Shown piece after piece: positions 1-5,339 of a stretch of DNA of 5,526 nt (position 1 is its first letter; each line of letters opens with the position of its first letter). The position numbers and the translations under genes are program-made. The notes below the pieces were generated by a model. It was not told the DNA's origin, did not search any database, and saw nothing but the letters and a program-made list of their open reading frames with translations. Where the stretch lies: the NCBI GenBank assembly GCA_016933985.1, contig JAFGTU010000240.1:1-5526 (forward strand), written 5' to 3'. This DNA is from Sedimentisphaerales bacterium. Lineage in GTDB: Bacteria > Planctomycetota > Phycisphaerae > Sedimentisphaerales > Anaerobacaceae.

Positions 1-3000
1 ATCCAATAACCACCGGCGACTATACATTCTGGATCGCCAGCGATGACGAGAGCGAATTGCACCTCAGCACTAATCTGAACCCGGCCAATGCAGTTGTAAT
101 CGCCAACATAGGCGAATCCTGCTGGACTAATCCGCGCGAGTGGACCAAGTACGCTTCGCAGCAGTCCGAGCCGATTCGGCTGGTTGGCGGTGAGAAGTAT
201 TACATATCGGCAATTATGAAGCAAGGCATCGGCGGCGACAACCTTGCAGTTGCCTGGAGCGGACCTGATACCGGCGGTGAGGTAGAGGTTATCAGGGGCT
301 GTCAATTATCGCCAATTGTCAAACTCTGGGCGTATGACCCGATGCCGCGTAACGACGAAGAAGCAGCATATCCGAATCTTACCTGGCAGCCGGGAAAGCA
401 TGCTGCCTGGCACCACATTTACTTTGGCACCGACCCAAACGCTCTGAACCTTGTTGCTACAAAGCCTTTGGGAGATGAAAGCTATGACCCGGGACCACTC
501 GAATTGGATACCGCTTACTACTGGCGGATTGTTGAGGTCAACGACGCTCATCCTAATAGTCCCTGGCCGGGGCCCGTATGGAGCTTCTTCAGATCGCCCG
601 GGCGCGTCATCACGAATGTAATCCGCTCGAACGGCGTTTCCGGCGATCGAGACCCTATCGGAGAATATGATGCGAACACTCCCCCGCTGGAGACTCAGAA
701 AGGCGGTCTTAAGGACGGCAACATTGTTTACTCCGATCGAACCTACTCATGGACCTCTACTCCTCCGGAGCTGACCGGCGCCGAATATATTCGCACGTTC
801 AACAGCGACAAGGGAAGCGAGGACGTGACCTATGATGTGACTTTTTGTGCACCGGTAACCGTGCTATTGACTGTGGACGATCGTATTGCGGCTCAACAGG
901 ATGTGGTGGACAACATTGTGAGCGACTTTGCCTCGGCCGGGACCTTCACGGACACCGGCTTGGATCTGTTTATCCAGGAGACTTCCAGTGACCGGTCGGC
1001 GAGCGTGTTCTCGGCAGAGCTGCCTGCGGGAACTTATACGTTCGGCGCGCAGCGGACCAGTTATAATTTCTACATAATCGGCGCAATTGTGCGGCCAATG
1101 ACAGAGGCCTCTGACCCAAGACCGCAAGATGGCGCAATAGTAATAGATGCGAATCTCACCTGGCAGCCGGGAGATTATGCTGCCTGGCACCAGGTTTACT
1201 TTGGCACCGATCCAAACGCGCTGGACCTTGTTGACACAATGCCTTTAGGAGATGAGAGCTACGACCCGGGACCGCTTGCATTAGATACTGCTTACTATTG
1301 GCGGATTGTTGAGGTCAACGAGGCTCACCCTTATAGTCCCTGCCTGGGCCCGGTCTGGAGATTCACCACTATTGGCCCTCGAGGTGACTGCAACGGCAAT
1401 GGTATCCCAGATATTTACGACATCGCCGATGGCAACAGTCTCGACTGTAACGGTAACGGCATTCCGGATGAGTGCGACATCGCCGACGGCAACAGCCTGG
1501 ACTGCAACGGTAACGGCGTGCCGGATGAATGCGATATAGTCATCCAGAATCTGGAGTTCGATGCCCCGGCGGACTATCTGACGTACGGCAGCGGCCGGGG
1601 TGTGGCGTCAGGTGACATCGACGGAGACGGGGATTCGGATCTTGTCGTACTAGTGACCGGCGGCTTCTCAGCCTTACTAAACAACGGGGATGGTAGTTTC
1701 GTTAGATCAGCGGAGCATGTATCTATTGAAGGCGGGATCAATGGAATATCGCTTGCCGACTTCGACGACGATAATGATCTTGATATCGCAATCGTTAACG
1801 CTTATGAGACAGATAATCAACCCGATCCGCCGGAATTTAACGGCAACCTTAAGGTGTTCCTTAACTCTGGAGATGCAACTTTTGAACTGTTCTATCAGAG
1901 CGGCCTGAATTACGGATCGCAGTCTATTGTGTCAGGTGATTTGGATTCCGACGGCGATCTCGATTTGGTCGTCTCTCACCAGTATTTTGACCCAGGCGGA
2001 CCGGGAGATATGTCCAGCGAGATATCTCTATTCCTTAACAATGGCAACGCCGTCTTTACGCGCAAGCAAGGCGTACCTGATTGCGAGTGTTCTGTTTACG
2101 GAATGAGCATCGCCGACTTCGATAACGACGATGACTTGGATCTGGCGGTCGCGGCCGGACCCTATTGGGAGGATGACTTTGAAGGAATTGTGATTTATGA
2201 GAACACCGGCATGGCTGACTTTGCAGCGACTCAGTCTTATTCCCTTACGGGACTTGCGGGAATGTTGGTCGCCGACTTTGACCTGGATGGGTTCAGCGAC
2301 TTGGTCGTGTCGGGGACTAAGTCTGGCAGTGTTTCCATTAAGCTCAATAACCATGACGGGACATTTGGAGGAACCAAGGATTACAGTTGCGGATATGATC
2401 CAACCGCAATGAACGTCGGTGACGTGGACGGAGACGGCGACTTCGATCTTATTCTGGGATCCTGGCACACGAATACCGTTGGCATCATGCGAAACAACGG
2501 GCAAGGCGAGTTTGCCGATCCAACCAGCTTTTCAACCGACGGAGAGCATCCCGGCGGCATATTGTCGGCCGATCTGGATGACAACGGCCTTTTGGATATA
2601 GTCGCTGTAATTCCTGATTTATGGAATGTGTCGGTGTTTCTGAACAGATCCGTTTCCATGAGTCAGGACTGCGACGGCAACGGTATTCCGGACGAGTGCG
2701 ACATTGCCGACGATCCCAATTTGGACTGCAACGGTAACGGCATCCCTGACGAGTGCGACATTGCCAAAGGCGCCAGCACCGACGAAAACGAGGATGGCGT
2801 TCCTGATGAATGTCAGTTTGACGTGCGCGTTGTTCCTGTGGCAGTGTTGATTGACCCAGCCTCGACGACGGAGGTCCGCACGACACTGCCGGATTCCATC
2901 GAGGCCGTCGTGCGGGGCGGCAAGTATTATCTGGAGATATGGGCAAGCGATACCGGTGCGGTCAAGACCGGCCTTACGGGTGTATATCTGGATATATCGT

Positions 3001-4499
3001 TCTGCGGCCAGACAAGCGCATCGAGTCTCGAGCACGGCACGATCTTTACGACGTTCACCGCCGGGAACATTCAGCCCGGCGGCATTGATGAGTTCGGCGG
3101 CTCGACGTTTTCCCCCGGCGTTGGTATCGAGCCGAATTGGGTTAGGGTAGGATGGGTCGAGATGAGCGCCGACGTTGACGTCGCAACCTGCTCGGTATCG
3201 CTCCTGCCAAGTGTCGGCGGTGTGGCGGCATACGGGCAAGGCCTGGTTCCCTGGTCGTTTATAAGCCTGGATTCAATTGAACTTGAGATCCTGCCGCCGG
3301 CGCGATCGTATGATTTGGATGGCGTTCCGCCGATTGGAGTCGGTGATTTCTCTCTGTTTGTGCCATCGTGGCAGCAGACTGTGCCGCCCGCTCAGAACGC
3401 CCACGACTTCGATTGTGATTGTTTTGTGGGGGTGGGCGATCTTAGCTGGTTTGCCACCGGCTGGATGAAAAGCCCGGATGACCCGACCATACTCTATCCT
3501 CCATGCCCGGGCGGCGGAAACTGCGGAGAAATGGCGCCGTTACTCACTAATGCCGCGGGAGGGTTCACACTTGCATCGCTTCGCCCTGTCACAAGAATGA
3601 GTAGCCCGCCTGCTGATACGGATGTGGCATTTGAGCTTGTCGTTCTAAACTCCCCCTCGGTATCCGACACCACAGTGGATTTACCCACCTCGATAGGGAC
3701 AATAACGCAGGGCCAAACCTATTACGTAGAGCTTTGGACCGGCGACATCGGCGATATCAGCACCGGCATTACCTCGGCATACGTAGATTTGCATTTCCCC
3801 GCCGGCGCTGCCAGTGTTACCAATATCTCCCACGGGAGCCTCTTTACGCTGCTTCCAAGCGGCTCAGTCACTTCCGGAGTGATAAACGAGCTAGGCGGGT
3901 CTCAATTCTCCGGTAGCGTTGGCGTTGCCCCGCAATGGGCGCGAGTCGCCGTGATACGGATGCGTGCGGATGCCGCCCCGCCATCGGTCGGTTTTTCTCT
4001 ATCGCCGAGCAGCACTGGAGTTGCCGCGTGGGGACGCGGGCAAATCGACTGGGATGACATCTATCTGGGCGGAGCATCGGTGCCGCCGATTATCACCGGC
4101 TATGTGCGGACGTCTCACGGAAGAGGAGTCGGCGGCGTGCTCGTCTCGGCTGACAACGGCGGTGGCTCAGGCCTGACAGACCCTGCCGGATATTACGAAG
4201 TAGTTGTCCCCCAGGGATGGTCCGGTACGCTAGCGCCCTACAGCGATTTCTCCTTGAGCTTCGATCCCGGCGCTTTGGGCTATGGCAACGTAATGAACAT
4301 CCACAGCAACCAGGACTACGTGGCTCAGAATATCTGCGACCTCGACGGCAACGACAACGTTACAATGGCCGATTTCGCATATTTCGCCGACTATTGGCTC
4401 CAGAGCGGCGCGGAGTTACCGGCCAACTTCGACTCCTCCGATACCGTCGGTTTCCCGGACCTCGATATATTCCTCAAGAACTGGCTATGGACGCCGTAA
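1..4499 (+). CDS. Giant modular exported protein (PA14 / FN3-like / FG-GAP propeller / cohesin-like / dockerin-like), 5'-partial
   Basis: The frame is open from the left edge, so the true start is upstream; the TTG at 57 lies inside a PA14 domain and is not a start. Residues are counted from the first full codon (residue n begins at base 3n); the stop is TAA 4497-4499. Modules: PA14 1-99 (YTFWIASDDESEL, GGDNLAVAW); fibronectin-like repeat 105-197; unassigned beta-rich domain 201-365; fibronectin-like repeat 366-456; three DCNGNGIPDECDI repeats 462-512; seven FG-GAP/VCBS repeats 525-883; three more DCNGNGIPDECDI-type repeats 889-938; cohesin-like 939-1096; dockerin-like 1103-1155; cohesin-like 1207-1356; Cna-B/carboxypeptidase-regulatory-like 1362-1442; dockerin-like 1445-1497. 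No transmembrane helix, sorting tail or catalytic motif is visible. PA14 and FG-GAP modules generally act in carbohydrate or protein binding outside the cell, and the Asp-rich loops should bind calcium. A role in adhesion, polysaccharide binding or complex assembly is inferred. An enzyme domain could lie upstream of the window. Confidence 0.93.
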   Translation, partial: PITTGDYTFWIASDDESELHLSTNLNPANAVVIANIGESCWTNPREWTKYASQQSEPIRLVGGEKYYISAIMKQGIGGDNLAVAWSGPDTGGEVEVIRGCQLSPIVKLWAYDPMPRNDEEAAYPNLTWQPGKHAAWHHIYFGTDPNALNLVATKPLGDESYDPGPLELDTAYYWRIVEVNDAHPNSPWPGPVWSFFRSPGRVITNVIRSNGVSGDRDPIGEYDANTPPLETQKGGLKDGNIVYSDRTYSWTSTPPELTGAEYIRTFNSDKGSEDVTYDVTFCAPVTVLLTVDDRIAAQQDVVDNIVSDFASAGTFTDTGLDLFIQETSSDRSASVFSAELPAGTYTFGAQRTSYNFYIIGAIVRPMTEASDPRPQDGAIVIDANLTWQPGDYAAWHQVYFGTDPNALDLVDTMPLGDESYDPGPLALDTAYYWRIVEVNEAHPYSPCLGPVWRFTTIGPRGDCNGNGIPDIYDIADGNSLDCNGNGIPDECDIADGNSLDCNGNGVPDECDIVIQNLEFDAPADYLTYGSGRGVASGDIDGDGDSDLVVLVTGGFSALLNNGDGSFVRSAEHVSIEGGINGISLADFDDDNDLDIAIVNAYETDNQPDPPEFNGNLKVFLNSGDATFELFYQSGLNYGSQSIVSGDLDSDGDLDLVVSHQYFDPGGPGDMSSEISLFLNNGNAVFTRKQGVPDCECSVYGMSIADFDNDDDLDLAVAAGPYWEDDFEGIVIYENTGMADFAATQSYSLTGLAGMLVADFDLDGFSDLVVSGTKSGSVSIKLNNHDGTFGGTKDYSCGYDPTAMNVGDVDGDGDFDLILGSWHTNTVGIMRNNGQGEFADPTSFSTDGEHPGGILSADLDDNGLLDIVAVIPDLWNVSVFLNRSVSMSQDCDGNGIPDECDIADDPNLDCNGNGIPDECDIAKGASTDENEDGVPDECQFDVRVVPVAVLIDPASTTEVRTTLPDSIEAVVRGGKYYLEIWASDTGAVKTGLTGVYLDISFCGQTSASSLEHGTIFTTFTAGNIQPGGIDEFGGSTFSPGVGIEPNWVRVGWVEMSADVDVATCSVSLLPSVGGVAAYGQGLVPWSFISLDSIELEILPPARSYDLDGVPPIGVGDFSLFVPSWQQTVPPAQNAHDFDCDCFVGVGDLSWFATGWMKSPDDPTILYPPCPGGGNCGEMAPLLTNAAGGFTLASLRPVTRMSSPPADTDVAFELVVLNSPSVSDTTVDLPTSIGTITQGQTYYVELWTGDIGDISTGITSAYVDLHFPAGAASVTNISHGSLFTLLPSGSVTSGVINELGGSQFSGSVGVAPQWARVAVIRMRADAAPPSVGFSLSPSSTGVAAWGRGQIDWDDIYLGGASVPPIITGYVRTSHGRGVGGVLVSADNGGGSGLTDPAGYYEVVVPQGWSGTLAPYSDFSLSFDPGALGYGNVMNIHSNQDYVAQNICDLDGNDNVTMADFAYFADYWLQSGAELPANFDSSDTVGFPDLDIFLKNWLWTP
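375..584 (+). repeat. Fibronectin-like module, DNA-level duplicate, copy 1
   Basis: This segment encodes a beta-sandwich module beginning NLTWQPG, with YFGTDPNALNLV in the middle and YYWRIVEVN near the end, a fibronectin type III-like pattern that I know from planctomycete exported proteins. It is repeated 777 bases (259 codons) downstream at 1152-1361 with strong similarity in DNA as well as protein. By hand count, 58 of 71 core residues are identical, and many stretches keep the same codons. This suggests a fairly recent in-frame duplication or gene conversion between the copies. Confidence 0.85.
1152..1361 (+). repeat. Fibronectin-like module, DNA-level duplicate, copy 2
   Basis: This is the second copy of the module at 375-584, in the same frame and orientation. 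Differences are scattered (for example NALDLVDT here against NALNLVAT), and this copy has Cys instead of Trp in the SPxxGPVW stretch. The copies bracket an unrelated beta-rich domain (about 603-1097), so the duplication is not a simple head-to-tail tandem. It ends just before the first DCNGNGIPD repeat. Confidence 0.85.
1386..1538 (+). repeat. DCNGNGIPDECDI-type calcium-loop repeats, proximal set (19-residue period, 3 copies)
   Basis: Units start at 1386, 1443 and 1500, a period of 57 bases (19 residues). Each begins D-C-N-G-N-G-(I/V)-P-D and the second and third continue E-C-D-I. The pattern resembles thrombospondin type 3 calcium-binding repeats, with Asp/Asn side chains for the ion and two Cys per unit. 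The first unit reads IYD where the others read ECD, so it lacks the second Cys. The set forms the N-terminal boundary of the propeller region. Confidence 0.85.
1572..2651 (+). repeat. Seven FG-GAP/VCBS repeats, predicted seven-bladed beta-propeller
   Basis: Seven units of roughly 45-60 residues each contain a DxDxDxxxDL/I-type calcium loop followed by hydrophobic beta strands. The loops start at 1614 (DIDGDGDSDLVV), 1758 (DFDDDNDLDIAI), 1938 (DLDSDGDLDLVV), 2115 (DFDNDDDLDLAV), 2274 (DFDLDGFSDLVV), 2421 (DVDGDGDFDLIL) and 2571 (DLDDNGLLDIVA). Most units also carry an LNNGDGSF-like turn. Seven is the blade number of integrin-alpha-type propellers, so the array probably closes into one complete propeller. 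The last loop is the most degenerate. Such propellers usually bind ligands or partner proteins; the ligand here is unknown. Confidence 0.88.
2667..2816 (+). repeat. DCNGNGIPDECDI-type calcium-loop repeats, distal set (3 copies)
   Basis: Units start at 2667, 2724 and 2781 with the same 57-base period as the proximal set. The first two keep D-C-(D/N)-G-N-G-I-P-D-E-C-D-I. The third is divergent and short (DENEDGVPDECQ), with Glu in place of the first Cys. This set closes the propeller on its C-terminal side, so the propeller is bracketed by the same spacer on both sides. Confidence 0.83.
2817..3290 (+). repeat. Cohesin-like beta-sandwich module, copy 1
   Basis: About 158 residues, starting near FDVRVVPVAVLID, with landmarks GGKYYLEIWASDTG, GLTGVYLDISF, GGIDEFGGSTFSPGVG, NWVRVGWVEMSA and GGVAAYGQG. 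Every landmark recurs in order in the module at 3621-4070, so the two are homologous. The pattern of a partner-binding beta-sandwich with a GLxGVYLD strand resembles cohesin-like domains. That assignment is by eye and is weaker than the homology between the two copies. A dockerin-like segment follows immediately. Confidence 0.6.
3309..3464 (+). repeat. Internal dockerin-like EF-loop pair
   Basis: Two EF-hand-like calcium loops separated by about 20 residues: DLDGVPPIGVGDF followed by SLFVPSW, and DFDCDCFVGVGDL followed by SWFATGW. The second loop has Asp at positions 1, 3, 5 and 12. The first has Val at position 5, so its calcium site may be weakened. Dockerins are normally C-terminal; this one is internal, between two cohesin-like modules. 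It is followed by a Pro/Gly/Cys-rich linker (about 3465-3620). Confidence 0.7.
3621..4070 (+). repeat. Cohesin-like beta-sandwich module, copy 2
   Basis: This is a diverged copy of the 2817-3290 module, with matching landmarks in order: GQTYYVELWTGDIG, GITSAYVDLHF, GVINELGGSQFSGSVG, QWARVAVIRMRA and TGVAAWGRGQ. It is followed by a Cna-B/carboxypeptidase-regulatory-like domain (about 4086-4328; IITGYVRTSHGRGVGGVLVS, DPAGYYEVVVP) and then by a dockerin-like pair. The cohesin-like plus dockerin-like unit therefore occurs twice, the second time with an extra domain inserted. Confidence 0.6.
4335..4490 (+). repeat. C-terminal dockerin-like EF-loop pair
   Basis: The last 52 residues form two calcium loops: DLDGNDNVTMADF followed by AYFADYW, and NFDSSDTVGFPDL followed by DIFLKNW. 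Loop positions 1, 3, 5 and 12 are D/D/N/D and N/D/S/D, so both are plausible calcium sites. In classical systems such pairs bind cohesins. In planctomycetes many exported proteins end this way, and the partners are mostly unknown to me. The stop codon follows two residues after the final LW. Confidence 0.8.
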
Positions 4500-4911
4500 G
4501 CAGACCGTGTGGATCACATCATTGCGATCCCTGCAAATCGCCGCCGGCTTTACCCTTGTCCGCAGCAGCCGCCCGGCGGGCAAAGCCCGCCCGGGGCCGG
4601 TCGTACATACACGGTTCAATCGAGATATGCTGCCTGTTATTGGACCGGCTCCGCCTCAGGCGCGGAAAAGTCAAAAATTTCTCGCCATTTTCTATTCGCC
4701 CGGCCAAATTTTCTGCCGGAAGCTCTCGCTTTCAAAGGCCTTGCCTCCGAACACGCGAAGGTGCGGATCAATTCTGCTAACTATCCATCCGGTAAGAACT
4801 TACAACAATGCCGCGTCGCGCGACATAGATGGAAATCGCACCCCCAAATTGCCGGCCAGTCCTGACGGCCTGAAAATTCACCAACCCATTTTCTCACTTC
4901 TCAGATTTTTC
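4500..4911. other. Intergenic stretch with no convincing gene
   Basis: No reading frame here has a Shine-Dalgarno site plus recognisable protein composition. The overlapping plus-strand frames (for example 4507-4944) translate to Pro/Arg/Ser-rich text without domain-like features. Visible structures are a short inverted repeat just after the stop codon (GGATC 4511-4515 with GATCC 4526-4530), the strong GC hairpin at 4572-4595, and a small TCCGC/GCGGA hairpin near 4648-4664. From about 4880 the sequence becomes AT-rich, leading into the candidate promoter. Confidence 0.6.
4572..4595 (+). terminator. Strong GC hairpin after the giant CDS, possible transcription terminator without U-tract
   Basis: Arms GGCGGGC (4575-4581) and GCCCGCC (4585-4591) pair perfectly around an AAA loop. 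The outer CCC (4572-4574) pairs with GGG (4593-4595) past a single bulged C. The stem lies 73 bases after the stop codon. It is not followed by a run of T, so it is not a textbook intrinsic terminator; it may instead halt transcription with a factor or protect the mRNA 3' end. Confidence 0.45.
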
Positions 4912-4941
4912 TTGCTGGCAGACTGGAAAATTTGGTATAAA
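4912..4941 (+). promoter_or_regulatory. Sigma70-like promoter in front of an ORF-less segment
   Basis: A -35-like TTGCTG (4912-4917) and a -10-like TATAAA (4936-4941) are separated by 18 bases in an AT-rich patch. Transcription would begin near 4948. It reads into about 260 bases with no protein gene, ending at the T-run terminator at 5205. The next start codon is nearly 400 bases downstream. The call rests on consensus similarity only. Confidence 0.45.
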
Positions 4942-5101
4942 TAGGTTAGGTGAAAATGGTGACAACTGTTTTTCCCGGGTGATAATCCTGTGTTGGTGCG
5001 TAAGTTTTGTTCTGAAAGCTAAGTTCTCTTGGTGGTTGCGGGGTGTTTACGCACGCACCGCAATTCGGTTGAAGGGTTTGTGCAATCCGCCCGACGGATG
5101 A

Positions 5102-5144
5102 TTCGGGGCCCGTAGAAGGAAGGAGGTGAACGACCAGGGCCGAA
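5102..5144 (+). promoter_or_regulatory. Hairpin displaying a perfect Shine-Dalgarno core in its loop
   Basis: GGCCC (5107-5111) pairs with GGGCC (5137-5141), and TTC (5102-5104) pairs with GAA (5142-5144) past two bulged G. The 25-base loop carries AAGGAGGTGA (5120-5129), exactly complementary to the usual bacterial 16S rRNA 3' end UCACCUCCUU. No ATG, GTG or TTG start with a usable frame lies at proper distance behind it. It could be a ribosome-binding or decoy element, or a remnant of a lost leader peptide. Confidence 0.4.
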
Positions 5145-5174
5145 ATCTGTCGCTGATACACACGGTTTGACTAT

Positions 5175-5205
5175 ACCGAGAAGACGCTTGTTATCGGTCT
5201 TTTTT
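5175..5205 (+). terminator. Modest intrinsic terminator
   Basis: ACCGA (5175-5179) pairs with TCGGT (5194-5198), with a few additional A-T pairs possible inside. TCTTTTTT follows directly (six T at 5200-5205). The stem is short and has an internal mismatch, so it may be leaky or conditional. It would end the transcript from the 4912-4941 promoter before the 5340 gene. Confidence 0.5.
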
Positions 5206-5220
5206 ATTACAAAAAACGCT

Positions 5221-5273
5221 GTTTCCGACAGGCATCTAAAATTATCAAGCAGGCCTGCGTGCCTGTCGAAAAC
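5221..5273 (+). repeat. Long inverted repeat in the leader of the downstream gene
   Basis: CGACAGGCA (5226-5234) and TGCCTGTCG (5260-5268) are perfect complements. After one mismatch (C5225/A5269), GTTT (5221-5224) pairs with AAAC (5270-5273), giving 13 of 14 pairs. The 25-base loop contains the palindrome GCAGGCCTGC (5249-5258). It lies 66 bases before the start codon. It may be an operator, an mRNA structure or a small dispersed repeat. Confidence 0.55.
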
Positions 5274-5280
5274 AATAAGA

Positions 5281-5303
5281 TGTTTTGGTGTGTGGCCAAA
5301 ACA
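5281..5303 (+). repeat. Short inverted repeat upstream of the second CDS
   Basis: TGTTTTGG (5281-5288) and CCAAAACA (5296-5303) form a perfect 8-pair stem around a 7-base loop. It begins seven bases after the larger inverted repeat and ends 23 bases before the Shine-Dalgarno site. It is not followed by a T-run, so it is not a terminator. It may stabilise the leader or bind a regulator. Confidence 0.5.
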
Positions 5304-5326
5304 CTCAAGTCATGACATTCGTTCAT

Positions 5327-5332
5327 AAGGAG
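5327..5332 (+). promoter_or_regulatory. Ribosome binding site deciding the start at 5340
   Basis: AAGGAG lies seven bases before ATG 5340-5342. It favours this ATG over the in-frame ATG at 5349. Confidence 0.8.
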
Positions 5333-5339
5333 CACTGTT

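Larger units (their letters stand above)
4948..5205 (+). ncRNA. Candidate structured RNA or 5' leader, family not recognised
   Basis: This segment lies between a sigma70-like promoter and a hairpin followed by six T residues, and contains no plausible ORF. Possible helices are GTGCGTAA 4996-5003 with TTACGCAC 5047-5054; TTGCGG 5036-5041 with CCGCAA 5058-5063; ATCCG 5085-5089 with CGGAT 5095-5099; and GGCCC 5107-5111 with GGGCC 5137-5141. I do not recognise signatures of tmRNA, SRP RNA, RNase P, 6S RNA or the cobalamin and cyclic-di-GMP riboswitches. It could be a small trans-acting RNA or a regulatory leader for the gene at 5340. Each helix alone could occur by chance. Confidence 0.35.

Noticed and set aside
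57..59. TTG as the start codon of the giant gene
   Set aside because: The frame is open upstream to the window edge and the preceding residues (GDYTFWIASDDES) are the core of a PA14 domain, so the gene begins outside the window.
2485..3239. Long minus-strand frames opposite the propeller and spacer region
   Set aside because: They are produced by the biased codon use of the Asp/Gly/Asn repeats on the other strand, and the translations are Arg/Cys/Pro-rich without domains.
4217..4780. Plus-strand frame of 187 codons overlapping the end of the giant gene
   Set aside because: Its first half is the shadow of the dockerin-like coding region. The rest is Arg/Pro-rich with no Shine-Dalgarno site and no recognisable domain.
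4507..4944. Plus-strand frame of 145 codons in the intergenic region
   Set aside because: It starts at GTG without a good ribosome binding site, runs through the GC hairpin and into the promoter region, and its composition does not look like a real protein.
4946..5161. Minus-strand frame of 71 codons over the candidate RNA
   Set aside because: There is no convincing ribosome binding site or domain; the opposite strand carries the promoter, SD hairpin and terminator signals.
4948..5205. Identification as a known RNA (tmRNA, RNase P, SRP RNA, 6S, cobalamin or cyclic-di-GMP riboswitch)
   Set aside because: None of the consensus signatures I know for these families could be found by eye, so I left the family open.
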